Positions 8,446-17,390 of a stretch of 64,000 nt of DNA are shown piece by piece (the stretch's first letter is position 1; each line of letters starts with the position of its first letter). This DNA is from a bacterium (GTDB lineage: Bacteria > Planctomycetota > UBA1135 > UBA2386). Under the pieces are notes generated by a model. The model had not been told where the DNA came from. It worked only from the letters and a program-made list of their open reading frames with translations, and made no database searches. Where the stretch lies: positions 94,747-158,746 of the forward strand of contig JANSXC010000016.1 in NCBI GenBank assembly GCA_024743115.1, read 5' to 3'. Made by a program: the position numbers and the translations under genes.

Positions 8446-10050
8446 TCAGGGGCTCGTGGTGTCGGCGCCGCGCGTCTCGGGCGGCAGCTGATCGAGATCG
8501 AGCATCGCCCGTGAGATGTCCGGCAGACTGCGGCCGCGGCGATACCAGTAGTTCGCCGGACGATGTAGCACCGCAGGGTCGAGCGGTGCGACGTTGCCCA
8601 GCAGATCGGAACGCACGAAGATCGCATTGACCCCGGCCGTCGTGCAATGCACCAGCGTGTAGCCCTTCCGGCGCGCGAGCCGTTCGATAGCGAGCAGGCT
8701 CGCGCCGTAGTAGTCGGTGCCGTCCCAGCGATGCGCGGGGTCGTACGGAATCGTCAGCGCGCGGTCGTCGGCGACGTTGCCGTTGTACTCGACGATGAGA
8801 ACGCGCGGCCGGCGTTCGATCGCGGCGAAGACCCAGTAGTCGTTGCCGTCCAGATCGATCGACATCAGGTCCGGCTCCGCGGGCACGCTGTGGCGGTCGA
8901 ACAGTTCGTTGATGTTGTCCCGGGTAATCCACTCGTGGTGGATGGTGATGTCCGGCTCGCCCGGACTCTCGCCGCCATCCATGAGCAGCCCGGTCCAGCC
9001 CGCAAGCTGTAGCTGCCGCGTGTTGCACTGCACGCCGTCCCCGCAACCGAACTCGACGTAGTTGCGGTTGGTCTCGCCGATGCGCTCGAAGATCGCCGCG
9101 ATCACCCCGTCCTCGCCACACTGGCTCGTCATGCGGCGTTCGAAGCGTTCGAGGTCGAACCACGACAGGAGCGGCGCATTCACGGGCAGCTCCGCGGTCG
9201 CGAGCACGAGGTCCTCGGTCGCGGGTGCCGGGAAACGCCCACCGCCCGAAGCCGCGACGAGGAGCAGGACCCCGTCACGGCGATCCCGCGGCAGCCCGCC
9301 GAGGCGGACCGTGTGCCAGGCGTCTGCGCTGGCCAACGGCTCTACCACGTCGCGCAGGAAGCCGAGCTCGGCCCGTAGCACACACCGACCATCGGCCGGC
9401 AACACGGCGCGGGCAGCGATCAGCACGTCGGCCACGCGCGCCGTCGCCTGCTCCACCGCGTTGCCGATGAAGACGCCATCGACAGCAGGACCATGGCCGC
9501 CGGCCTCGCGGAGCTCGATCAGCGTCCGCAAGCCACCGACGTGGACCTCGTGTCCGCGCGCCCGCGCCGCATCGGCCAGATCGGGATCCGCTTCGATGCC
9601 CACGACACCGACGTCGCGCATGAGGATCGCATCCAGAACGTGACCTCGGCCGCACCCGAGTTCGACGACCCGACCGCAGCCGACGAACAAATCGGCCACG
9701 GCCCCGACCACGTGGCCGGGGTAGTCCGGCAGGGGGCGGGCAGGCACGGTTCGCGTCGATGACCCGGGGCCATCGAGGACGAGAATCTCGCCGCCCGGCG
9801 CCACCGCCTCTGTAACGGACGCCAACAGGCCATCCCGCACATCCGGAGCGAATCGCTCGAGATCGACCACGGCGCGGTCGAACTTGTGGCGATGGGCCGT
9901 GAGCTGGCGCACGTGGCCCAGGTCCAGGGGCACCGGCACGACGCGGCCGCCGCTCCCCGCGAGGCCGACGGCCAGTTCGCGGGCCCGCTCCGGGTCCACG
10001 ACAGCAAGGAGTAACCGCGCACCGCTGAGCTTCGCCAGCAATTCACCCAT
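8446..10050 (-). CDS. Two-domain methyltransferase: class I SAM domain fused to FkbM-like domain
   Basis: 534 residues from the ATG at 10050; this start avoids overlap with the divergent lipoprotein gene at 10109. The N-terminal half has a class I SAM-binding motif (VELGCGRGHVLDAI near residue 130, then GIEADPD). The C-terminal half, from about residue 305, is FkbM-like (NYVEFGCGDGVQCNT, LMSIDLDGNDYWV, RRPRVLIVEYNG). FkbM enzymes O-methylate hydroxyls on sugars or polyketides. It is convergent with the nucleotide-sugar genes and most likely decorates the glycan they make. Two methyltransferase domains in one chain may act at two positions, or one may be structural. The N-terminal ~100 residues are unassigned. 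Confidence 0.8.
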   Translation of the reverse strand: MGELLAKLSGARLLLAVVDPERARELAVGLAGSGGRVVPVPLDLGHVRQLTAHRHKFDRAVVDLERFAPDVRDGLLASVTEAVAPGGEILVLDGPGSSTRTVPARPLPDYPGHVVGAVADLFVGCGRVVELGCGRGHVLDAILMRDVGVVGIEADPDLADAARARGHEVHVGGLRTLIELREAGGHGPAVDGVFIGNAVEQATARVADVLIAARAVLPADGRCVLRAELGFLRDVVEPLASADAWHTVRLGGLPRDRRDGVLLLVAASGGGRFPAPATEDLVLATAELPVNAPLLSWFDLERFERRMTSQCGEDGVIAAIFERIGETNRNYVEFGCGDGVQCNTRQLQLAGWTGLLMDGGESPGEPDITIHHEWITRDNINELFDRHSVPAEPDLMSIDLDGNDYWVFAAIERRPRVLIVEYNGNVADDRALTIPYDPAHRWDGTDYYGASLLAIERLARRKGYTLVHCTTAGVNAIFVRSDLLGNVAPLDPAVLHRPANYWYRRGRSLPDISRAMLDLDQLPPETRGADTTSP

Positions 10051-10108
10051 GCCGGGATCATCGCTCGACGGCTGGTTTCCGCCAACACCTGCTCGCATGC
10101 TTGCCGCC

Positions 10109-10759
10109 ATGGTCCGCCACAGTCCGTTCCTCGTCGTGCTCGGCGCACTCGCCAGCGCCTGCACGGCCACGCTGCCCGAAGGCGTCGGGCGCGGCCTCCT
10201 CGCGTTCGACCCGACGCCGCCGCCAGGCGTCGAGACCCATGAACGCCCCGAGCTGCGCGCCGGCGATCGTTATGCATTCCTGCGCGGCGGCGAGCTGCGC
10301 CAGGACTACACGATCCAGAGCGTCGACGAGGAGGGCGTCGCGGTCGCAGCGGGCGACGGTCACGTCCTGCGCCGCACGAAGGATCTCGGCTACCTCGGGC
10401 AGTGGGACGAGAACGGCCGGGCCGTCCAGCGCTTCGCCCCGTTCGACGCCCGCTTCCACTGGCCGCTATGGGTCGGCAAGCGGTGGAAGTGTGACTACGT
10501 GCTGCTCCAGCTCGGTGAGGATGCCCGGCGGATCGAGGTTGACTATCACGTCGAAGAAGCCGACCGGATCACCGTTCCTGGCGGCACGTTCGACACCCTG
10601 CGGATCGTGCGGACGGAACGCCTCAGGGTCGACGGTGAGACCTACCTCGACCGTACGGCGGTCAACTGGTACGCGCCCGCCGTCGGTCTCGAGGTCCGGC
10701 AACTCATCGGCGGCACGGAGTTCGAATTGATCGAGTGGACGCGCGGGCCAGGCAAATAG
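10109..10759 (+). CDS. Putative lipoprotein of unknown function
   Basis: 216 residues. The N-terminus (MVRHSPFLVVLGALASAC) is a lipoprotein signal with lipobox LASAC and lipidated Cys18. An in-frame ATG at 10097 would add four residues. The mature part is soluble and beta-rich with no recognised catalytic motif (GDRYAFLRGGELRQDYTIQS, HWPLWVGKRWKCDYV, GGTFDTLRIVRTERL). The pattern resembles small periplasmic beta-barrel-like domains seen in exported hypothetical proteins. It is divergent from the methyltransferase gene and ends before a bidirectional hairpin at 10790-10823. Confidence 0.75.
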   Translation: MVRHSPFLVVLGALASACTATLPEGVGRGLLAFDPTPPPGVETHERPELRAGDRYAFLRGGELRQDYTIQSVDEEGVAVAAGDGHVLRRTKDLGYLGQWDENGRAVQRFAPFDARFHWPLWVGKRWKCDYVLLQLGEDARRIEVDYHVEEADRITVPGGTFDTLRIVRTERLRVDGETYLDRTAVNWYAPAVGLEVRQLIGGTEFELIEWTRGPGK

Positions 10760-10789
10760 GCGCGAGGGGTAGCGGGGCGACCCAACGAA

Positions 10790-10823
10790 AAACGCCGCGC
10801 CGGGCGAACCCGACGCGGCGTTT
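10790..10823. terminator. Bidirectional Rho-independent terminator
   Basis: Inverted repeat aaacgccgcg (10790-10799) and cgcggcgttt (10814-10823) with a 14-base loop. It is flanked by A residues on the left and a short T run on the right, so it can act on both strands. It lies between two convergent genes (stops at 10759 and 10847). Confidence 0.75.
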
Positions 10824-10846
10824 CGAGAGAGACCTGAGCGTTTCGG

Positions 10847-11191
10847 CTACTTCATCACCTTGAGGAAGCTGCCGTCGCCGACGAGGCTGCCGACCTGGCC
10901 ATCGGTCGGGGCGACATCCGCGTGCTTGAAGCCCGTGCCCTTCATGTCCCACGCATCGTGGAACCAGAAGAAGTAGGCGTCCGTGACGAAGAAGTCGCCG
11001 ATGCCCGCGCCGAAGTGGCAGATCGGGAAGACCGGGACGACCCACAGAGCCGCGTTCAACCAGGGGTTGTTCACGTACATCTTGTGGTCCCAGTCGTCGA
11101 CCGTGCGCTTGAGCTGGTGCGGGCCGGCCGAGCACGAGGTCATGGTGATGGCCGCAGTCGCGACCGCGAGCGAAGCAAGGAACTTACGCAT
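10847..11191 (-). CDS. DUF3332-like lipoprotein
   Basis: 114 residues. The N-terminus MRKFLASLAVATAAITMTSC is a lipoprotein signal with lipobox MTSC. The mature protein has the layout of the DUF3332 family: a short LKRTVDDWDHKM segment, a first hydrophobic stretch (ALWVVPVFPICHFGAGIGDFFV) and a second aromatic segment (YFFWFHDAW). These are small outer-membrane or periplasmic proteins of unknown function. The start at 11191 was chosen because it gives a clean signal peptide; the frame is open further upstream but that part does not look coding. Confidence 0.75.
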   Translation of the reverse strand: MRKFLASLAVATAAITMTSCSAGPHQLKRTVDDWDHKMYVNNPWLNAALWVVPVFPICHFGAGIGDFFVTDAYFFWFHDAWDMKGTGFKHADVAPTDGQVGSLVGDGSFLKVMK

Positions 11192-11441
11192 GTTCTGAAA
11201 GCTTGGGTTGGTGCTGACGCCGTGCGCTGCCCCCCGGCAGTGTCCGACGCCATCGGAAGGCCGGAAGCTAGTTGGGCCCCGACCCCGTCGCAAGCCGAAA
11301 CAGCCGTGGCAAGGGGGAGTTCCGCCCGATTCCTATCGTCATGGGAATTGCCGATTCGGCCAGTCGTCAGGCCGGCGCGCACGGCGCGCGGCGGCGGAAT
11401 CCGGTAGACTCGCGCGCGGTGGCAACTCCGGAGGGCTGAAC

Positions 11442-12515
11442 ATGTCGAAGCACAGAACCCGCACGGTGCGCTCGGTCGCGGCGCTGGGCCTGACCCTGGT
11501 GGCGACCGGCTTCGGCGCGTTCTCGGGCTCGTCGGTCGCGAACCCGGATCCCGTGACGCCGCTGGCGCGCACCACGGCCGAGGACGGCATCCGCTGGCTG
11601 CTCGCCGTGCAGAACCACGATGGCTCCTGGGGGCGCGACAAGAACCTGCCGGGCGAGGTCGGCAACACTGCGGTCGTTGCGCTCGCGCTCATGGCGCACG
11701 GCAGCACGCCGTCACGCGGACCGCACTGGCGCGCGGTGCGCGCGGCCGTCGACTGGCTGCGGCCCCACACCCGCGGTTACGGCAGCAACCGGCGACTCGA
11801 CTCGGAGACGCTGCTACAGCGCAAGCTCGGCGCCCACGCGCCGCTCTATTTCTCGACGCTGTTCTACGCCCAGGTGCTCGGCAGCAACGCCGATCGCCAC
11901 GAGGACGAGATCATGCGCCAGGATCTCAAGGCGATGATCGCGCACATCTCGTCGCTGCAGCGCGAGGACGGCCAGTGGGAGACCAGCTACGAGCCGATGC
12001 TCACGACGATCACCGCGTGGCTCGCACTCAAGCAGGCGAGTTCGACGGGCATCGCGATCGACCAGGCTTCGCCCAAGAAGGTCGTCGAGTACCTGATGCG
12101 CTGCCTCGAGAAGCCGACCGGGATCTTCCGTGAGGCCAAGTGGGGCAACCGCGAACGCTTCGTGACCCAGAGCGGCGGCGTCCGCGTGCTCCATGGCGAG
12201 AACCTCGGCCACACCAAAGAAGCGAAGAAGGCCGCGAACGTGATCGCGAAGATGCGTTTCGACCAGGACGTCGGCGGTCGCCAGGGTGGGGAGGAGTTCC
12301 TCGGCGCGCTGTTCGCCGTGCAGGCGCTGTTGATCGAACGCGATGCCAACTACTTCAACTGGTATCCACGCATCGTCAAGGCACTCAAGCGTTGTCAGGA
12401 TGCGAACGGCAGCTGGGTGGGGCACCACTGCATCACCGACCGGGTGTTCTGCACTTCGTGCGCGGTGATGACGCTGCTGACGCCCGACAAGCTGGTGCCG
12501 ATGAGTGAGCGGTGA
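11442..12515 (+). CDS. Exported prenyltransferase/squalene-oxidase-repeat protein
   Basis: 357 residues. The ATG at 11442 follows a good ribosome-binding site (ggagg at 11430). Residues ~8-33 form a signal peptide ending before NPDPV. The mature protein has alpha/alpha-toroid repeats of the prenyltransferase/squalene oxidase type: QNHDGSWG, QREDGQWE and DANGSWVG are the recurrent Q-x-x-x-G-S/Q-W elements. A CysCys-rich end (HHCITDRVFCTSC) is unusual. Such secreted repeat proteins are common in Planctomycetota and have no known enzymatic role; DxDD catalytic motifs of cyclases are not seen. It overlaps the next gene, a relative, by 11 bases. Confidence 0.8.
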   Translation: MSKHRTRTVRSVAALGLTLVATGFGAFSGSSVANPDPVTPLARTTAEDGIRWLLAVQNHDGSWGRDKNLPGEVGNTAVVALALMAHGSTPSRGPHWRAVRAAVDWLRPHTRGYGSNRRLDSETLLQRKLGAHAPLYFSTLFYAQVLGSNADRHEDEIMRQDLKAMIAHISSLQREDGQWETSYEPMLTTITAWLALKQASSTGIAIDQASPKKVVEYLMRCLEKPTGIFREAKWGNRERFVTQSGGVRVLHGENLGHTKEAKKAANVIAKMRFDQDVGGRQGGEEFLGALFAVQALLIERDANYFNWYPRIVKALKRCQDANGSWVGHHCITDRVFCTSCAVMTLLTPDKLVPMSER

Positions 12516-13617
12516 GGTGGGGCTTGCCCGTTGTGTCGCAGTCGGGCTAATCATCGTCGTCGCCGTACCCTTTGCTTTGCTGCTGGCTTCACCGCCGCGG
12601 ATCGGTGGGGGACTGTCGACGGAACAATCGGCGGCGGGTTGGAAGGCCTGGCGCGAAGCGAAGCTCGAACTGGCGCTGTTCTGGTTGTGGCGGCAACAAG
12701 AGGCCGATGGCTTGTTGCGGGCGGATTCCCATGCGCGCCTGCGACGCGGTGAGTCGGTCACCGCGGCCGCACTGCTGGCGACCTCGTTCTGCGGGGAAGA
12801 GCATCAGCGACCGCACCGGGCCAAGATCGTCACGGCGCTCAACGCACTCGTGAACGGGTCAGAACGAGATGCGGCCGTGGACTATCCGAGTTACACGACC
12901 GCGTGCCTGCTCGAAGCCGTCGTGCGTCTGCGCCCGGCGGGTTGGCAAGCCCTGGCAAGGGGCCTGCTCGATCGGCTGCGCACGCTGCAGCTGTCGCCTG
13001 GCAATGATTGGCGGCCGGATCAGCCTGCGTTCGGCGGATTCGGCCTCGGCGATGGTCCTCCCCGCGACCCGGAGGCAGCGAGTCTAGTTACACTGTCGAC
13101 AACCGTGGCTGCCGTCGCTGCCGCACGCGCCGCGGGCGTGCCGGCAGCAGACCCGCTGGTGAAACACGCCCTCCTCTTCGTCGAACGCTGCCAGAACTTC
13201 GGGCCGGGTGACGGCGGCTTCTTCGGTGCGCCAACCGACGAGTGGCGGGGAGGAAAGGGCGGCCGGGACCAAGCTGGCCGGAAGCGCTCCTACGGCACGG
13301 CGACGGCCGACGGGTTGCGCGGCCTGCTGTTGTGCGAAGCTACGAAACCGCGCATCGATGCCGCGCGGCGCTGGCTCGATGAAAACCTGCAGCCAGAGGT
13401 TCCGGGCCTGCTGTCCGACTTCGAACCGTCATTGCGGCTCTACTGGACCGCCGCCCTGGCCACGACGGAAGTGCGGGCCCGTTGGTTGGAGGATCAGGCC
13501 TGGCTCGAAGCTCGTCAGCGCGAAGACGGCGCGTTCGTGGGCTTTGCAGGCGCGATGAAAGAGGACGAACCCGTGGTTGCGACAATCCTCATGATTCGCG
13601 CACTGGCAACTCACTGA
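12505..13617 (+). CDS. Prenyltransferase-repeat-like exported protein
   Basis: 370 residues from a GTG start at 12505 that overlaps the preceding stop by 11 bases. An N-terminal hydrophobic segment (VAVGLIIVVAVPFALLLASP) is a signal anchor or signal peptide. The remaining sequence is helical and ends with QREDGAFVGFAGAMKEDEPVV, which resembles a terminal prenyltransferase/squalene-oxidase repeat. YGTATADGLRGLLLCEA also fits an alpha/alpha toroid. It probably derives from the same fold as the upstream gene, with which it is translationally coupled. Function unknown; no catalytic residues recognised. Confidence 0.72.
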   Translation: MSGEVGLARCVAVGLIIVVAVPFALLLASPPRIGGGLSTEQSAAGWKAWREAKLELALFWLWRQQEADGLLRADSHARLRRGESVTAAALLATSFCGEEHQRPHRAKIVTALNALVNGSERDAAVDYPSYTTACLLEAVVRLRPAGWQALARGLLDRLRTLQLSPGNDWRPDQPAFGGFGLGDGPPRDPEAASLVTLSTTVAAVAAARAAGVPAADPLVKHALLFVERCQNFGPGDGGFFGAPTDEWRGGKGGRDQAGRKRSYGTATADGLRGLLLCEATKPRIDAARRWLDENLQPEVPGLLSDFEPSLRLYWTAALATTEVRARWLEDQAWLEARQREDGAFVGFAGAMKEDEPVVATILMIRALATH

Positions 13618-13638
13618 GTCATCGCGCGCGCGGGTAGA

Positions 13639-15069
13639 TCACAACCGCCTGATGCGCAGATTGCGATACGCGACCTCGTCACCATGATCCTGCAGCGCGA
13701 GGCGCCCCTTGCCGGCGGTGCCGAACGGCCAGTTCTTGAACTTGCTCTTCGCGATCCGCGCGGTCCATTCGTCGCCGGTGCACGCGACATCAACGAGCTT
13801 CTTGCCATTGAGCCAGTGCTGCACACGACCCTCGGCGATCACGATGCGCCCCTCGTTCCAGGCGCCGGCCGGGCGGACCGGCTTGTCGTTCACGGGCTCG
13901 AGACCGTAGAGCGCGCCGACCGAATGCTTCGGGTTCACGCCGGGGTGCCCGGCGTCGTCGAGCACCTGGTACTCGGGCCCGCTCATGTAGGTCTGCTCGT
14001 TGTCCTCGGTCACGTGCCAGATCACGCCGCTGTTGGCCTTGGGCGCGACGCGGAACGAGAACCGGAAGTCGAAGTTGGCGAACTCCTCCCTGGTCACGAG
14101 GTCACCGCCGCCGCCGCGCGCTTCGTGCACGATTGCGGCGTCGCGCACGGTCCAGCCCTGTTCGGGCAGGCCTTCGGCGCGGTAGGCGCGCCAGTGCTCG
14201 ATCTGTCTGCCGTCGAACAGCGACACGAACCCGGCCTTCGTTTCGGCTTCGGACAGCCGATTCAGCGGCGTGGGGGACAACGTGACCGCGCCGGTCGCCG
14301 CCCACTCGGTACCGCGGGCGACGAGGCGCCGCAGCTGCGGATCCGCCCAGCTCGCGCGCGACGGGATGTTGTTCTTCCAGACGTGGCCGAGCGGGGTGTG
14401 GAAGACGCGACCCTTGCCTTCCCGGGACACCATCAGCATCGGTTCGTGGCGCCCGGTACCGCCGGTCTTCGGCGCGCTGTAAGCGCTCATGAGCACGCGG
14501 AACTCCGCGCCCTCGCCGAGCACGAGCCGGTGGTAGAGCTCGTCGGGGTGCATGCGCAGGTCGGCCATTCCGTCGGTGATCGGGTGGTAGCGATCGATCA
14601 CATGGACGTCGAATGCGTGATAGCGCCCGTGCCCGGTGCCCTTGCGCCACAGCAGTCCGACCATCCGCTCGTAGTCGGTCCAACCCGGGAACGCGTTGTT
14701 GGCCGCATGTAGCACACTCACGCCACAGCCCGCGCGGACCGCCGCCAGGAAGCCCTGTTCCGCCGCCTCGGGCCAGCGTTTACGGCGGTTGTAATCGAGT
14801 ACGATCACGTCGAGTTTGCCGGCGGCGTGCATCGCGGGCACCTCGGGCAACACTTTCTCGGGCTCGTAGGTCACCTCGACCGTGAAGCGCCCGGTCTCCG
14901 CGAGCGTTCTCGCGATCTCGGGGGACGTCCAGCGCCAGTCGTGATTGTTCGCACCGCTGACGATGAGCGCTCGGATCGGACGCGGCGGCTCCTGCGGCGC
15001 GGCGATCGCGAAGCCGGCGATCAGGCAGCCACAGGTGAACACTCTGACGGACGAAGGAGCGACGAGCAT
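13639..15069 (-). CDS. Exported ThuA-DUF1080 fusion (3-keto-disaccharide hydrolase domain)
   Basis: 476 residues. The N-terminus has a signal peptide (VFTCGCLIAGFAIAAPQ). Residues ~30-255 are a ThuA-like class I glutamine-amidotransferase fold (ALIVSGANNHDWRWTSP, GVSVLHAANNAFPGW, GKGRVFHTPLGHVW). Residues ~275-476 are a DUF1080/3-keto-disaccharide hydrolase beta-jellyroll (GFVSLFDGRQIEHW, NSGVIWHVTE, GPEYQVLDDAGH, GRLALQDHG). Both domains are expanded in Planctomycetota and are associated with oxidised sugar breakdown. The fusion suggests periplasmic processing of 3-keto-glycosides. It is convergent with the prenyltransferase-repeat gene, 21 bases away. Confidence 0.88.
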   Translation of the reverse strand: MLVAPSSVRVFTCGCLIAGFAIAAPQEPPRPIRALIVSGANNHDWRWTSPEIARTLAETGRFTVEVTYEPEKVLPEVPAMHAAGKLDVIVLDYNRRKRWPEAAEQGFLAAVRAGCGVSVLHAANNAFPGWTDYERMVGLLWRKGTGHGRYHAFDVHVIDRYHPITDGMADLRMHPDELYHRLVLGEGAEFRVLMSAYSAPKTGGTGRHEPMLMVSREGKGRVFHTPLGHVWKNNIPSRASWADPQLRRLVARGTEWAATGAVTLSPTPLNRLSEAETKAGFVSLFDGRQIEHWRAYRAEGLPEQGWTVRDAAIVHEARGGGGDLVTREEFANFDFRFSFRVAPKANSGVIWHVTEDNEQTYMSGPEYQVLDDAGHPGVNPKHSVGALYGLEPVNDKPVRPAGAWNEGRIVIAEGRVQHWLNGKKLVDVACTGDEWTARIAKSKFKNWPFGTAGKGRLALQDHGDEVAYRNLRIRRL

Positions 15070-15150
15070 CGCGTCACGCTACTGGTTTCGGCAACGCTTC
15101 GCAGCCTCGTTTGACTGGCCTCCATCGCGCGCCTCTGGTACACCACAGCA

Positions 15151-16557
15151 ATGCGGTGGGTGTGGACTGTCGGAGCGCTCGGCGTTCTGTCCGGAATCCT
15201 CGAGGACGCGAACGCGCAGGCCCTCGCGACACGTCATGGCGCGCTGCCCGGCCGGCAGGCGATTCGCGCAGCGATCGCGCGCGCCGGCCAGCTCGGCGCG
15301 CGGACCGGCGTGTGCGTGCTCGATGACCGCGGCGCCGTCGTCTTCGAATCCCGCGCCGACGAGGCGTTCGTGCCGTCGAGCAACCTCAAGGTGCTAACCG
15401 CCGCCGCGCTGCTGCGCGGACTGGGCAAGCACTACGAGTTCCGGACCCGCTTCGAGGTTCGGAATGGAATGCTCGTGGTCCACAGCGGTGGCGACCCGAA
15501 CTGGCTGACGGCTTCGGTCACCTCGCCCGAAGTCATGTTCGGGGAAGTGGCCGCGGCATTGCAGCGCGGCGGCGTGCGCGCGCTCCGCGGGATATCGCTC
15601 GCACCTGGAACCTTCGTCGGCCCCGCCCGCCCGGCGGACTGGCCGAAGAACCAGCTGCACACCTACTACGCCGCGCCGACGGGACCGTTCGTGCTCGAGC
15701 AGGGTATCTTCCGAGTTGTGGTCGATGCGCGTGGCTCCGGTCGCCGCGCGCGTCTCCGGTTCGCCGGCCCACTCGTCGGACCGCGACTCACGGGCGGCGT
15801 GACGATCGTCGACCAGCGGGTCTCGACGTGCGGTGCGATCGACCGCGGCGACCGGGTCTTCGTGCGCGGCAAGCAGCGGCGCGGCGGCACGCCAGAGATC
15901 AGGACGGCGGTCGCCGATCCGGCCGTCTGGTACGAACGCTCGCTGCGCCACCTGCTCGCGCGCGCCGGCATCGCCGTCCGCAGCGATGCACCCAGCACGA
16001 CGCTCGGCGAGGTCCATGTCACGCGCACTTCGCTGGCGCCGGCGCTACTCCGCATCCTCGAGGACTCCTCGAACTTCGATGCCGAACAGTGCGCCCGCGT
16101 GCTTGGCCACGAGCAGCTCCGCGAAGGCTCGCTCGCGGCGGGCGTCCGGGCGGTCCGCGACCAGATCGAAGCGTTGGCCGGACCGTTACCGCAGAACGTG
16201 AAGCTCGCAGACGCGTCGGGGTTGTCCAAGAACAGTCGACTCACGCCGCGCCTGCTGGCGACGGTGCTCCATGCGCTGCGTGGCGAGTCCTATGGCGAGG
16301 CGTTCCGTCAGGCGCTGCCGATCGGTGGCCGCACCGGCAAACTGCACAATCGGTTCACGCGGGAACCGCTCCGTGATCACGTCTTCGCGAAGACGGGGTG
16401 GGTTGCCGGCAGCTCGACGCTGTCGGGCTACGTCGACGTCGGTGCGGCGCGCTACACGTTCTCGATCCTCATGAACTACGACCGGCGGAAAGGCGGCCTC
16501 AACAAGGACCTCAAACGCCAGCAAGAACGCATCGTCGCCGGCATCATCACACCATGA
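15151..16557 (+). CDS. dacB: D-alanyl-D-alanine carboxypeptidase/endopeptidase, PBP4 (DacB) family
   Basis: 468 residues with an N-terminal signal peptide ending near AQA. The class C/S13 catalytic motifs are present: SxxK at S77-K80 (SSNLK), SxN in EDSSNFDAEQ, and KTG in VFAKTGWVAGSS. The inserted domain between SxxK and SxN is typical of PBP4. It trims or cleaves peptidoglycan peptides in the periplasm, which means this organism carries peptidoglycan remodelling capacity. Its stop overlaps the next ATG by ATGA, so the phosphatase gene is co-translated. Confidence 0.88.
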   Translation: MRWVWTVGALGVLSGILEDANAQALATRHGALPGRQAIRAAIARAGQLGARTGVCVLDDRGAVVFESRADEAFVPSSNLKVLTAAALLRGLGKHYEFRTRFEVRNGMLVVHSGGDPNWLTASVTSPEVMFGEVAAALQRGGVRALRGISLAPGTFVGPARPADWPKNQLHTYYAAPTGPFVLEQGIFRVVVDARGSGRRARLRFAGPLVGPRLTGGVTIVDQRVSTCGAIDRGDRVFVRGKQRRGGTPEIRTAVADPAVWYERSLRHLLARAGIAVRSDAPSTTLGEVHVTRTSLAPALLRILEDSSNFDAEQCARVLGHEQLREGSLAAGVRAVRDQIEALAGPLPQNVKLADASGLSKNSRLTPRLLATVLHALRGESYGEAFRQALPIGGRTGKLHNRFTREPLRDHVFAKTGWVAGSSTLSGYVDVGAARYTFSILMNYDRRKGGLNKDLKRQQERIVAGIITP

Positions 16558-17378
16558 CGGCCGCGATCCATGCCAGGGCGCGGGATGTCGCGCTCGATCT
16601 CGGCCGGCGTGCCGGGGATCTGCTCCTCGAGCGCCGGACCGCTGCCGCCGCGGCCGTCGAATCCAAGGGGCGCCGGCGTGAGCTCGTGACGGCTGCCGAC
16701 CGCGCGGCCGAGGAGCTGATCGTCCAGGGGCTGTTCGCCGAGTTCCCCGATCACGGCGTGCTCGCCGAAGAAGGCGTGCTGACAACGGCCGGGGAGACCG
16801 ACAAGGAGTCCGACTGGGTCTGGATCATCGACCCGCTCGATGGCACGACCAATTACGTGCACGGCGTGCCCTTCTTTGCCGTCGCGATCGCGCTGGTTCA
16901 TCGCGGCGAACCGGTGGTCGGTGTCGTGCACGCGCCCGCGCTCGCCGAGACATTCGTCGCGTGTCAGGGCGGGGGTGCGGAGCGTCATCGCGGCGGCGAA
17001 ATCGACCGCCTGTACGTCACTGCAACGAACGAACTCGCCGATGCGCTGCTGGCGACCGGCTTCTCCTACAACCGCAACGAGCCGGGCCGCGACGACAACT
17101 CGGGGCGCCTCGCGAAGGTCCTGCCGCGGTGCCGCGATCTGCGTCGCCTCGGGTCGGCCGAGCTCGACCTCTGTTACACCGCAGCCGGCGTGTACGACGG
17201 CTACTGGGAGCTCTACCTCCAGCCCTACGACGTCGCCGCGGGCGCGGTGATCGTTCGCGAAGCCGGTGGCCGAGTCACCGATCTCGACGGCGGTGAAGAG
17301 TGGCTGCACGGCGGTCAGATCCTCGCGACGAACGGCCCGCTGCATGGCCCGCTGCTCGCGGTGGTCGGCAACTCCTAG
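16554..17378 (+). CDS. Inositol-monophosphatase-family phosphatase
   Basis: 274 residues. The IMPase metal sites are intact: LAEEGV near residue 70, DPLDGTTNYVHG near 93 and the C-terminal YDVAAGAVIVREAGG near 225. Substrates in this family include inositol 1-phosphate, histidinol phosphate, PAP and fructose bisphosphate, and sequence alone does not decide. The ATG at 16554 overlaps the carboxypeptidase stop by ATGA. A second, diverged member occurs at 58585-59457. Confidence 0.88.
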   Translation: MTAAIHARARDVALDLGRRAGDLLLERRTAAAAAVESKGRRRELVTAADRAAEELIVQGLFAEFPDHGVLAEEGVLTTAGETDKESDWVWIIDPLDGTTNYVHGVPFFAVAIALVHRGEPVVGVVHAPALAETFVACQGGGAERHRGGEIDRLYVTATNELADALLATGFSYNRNEPGRDDNSGRLAKVLPRCRDLRRLGSAELDLCYTAAGVYDGYWELYLQPYDVAAGAVIVREAGGRVTDLDGGEEWLHGGQILATNGPLHGPLLAVVGNS

Positions 17379-17390
17379 GGCGTCGATGCG

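Noticed and set aside
10050..10170. Longer start (10170) for the double methyltransferase
   Set aside because: It would overlap the divergent lipoprotein gene and adds 40 residues with no homology-like character.
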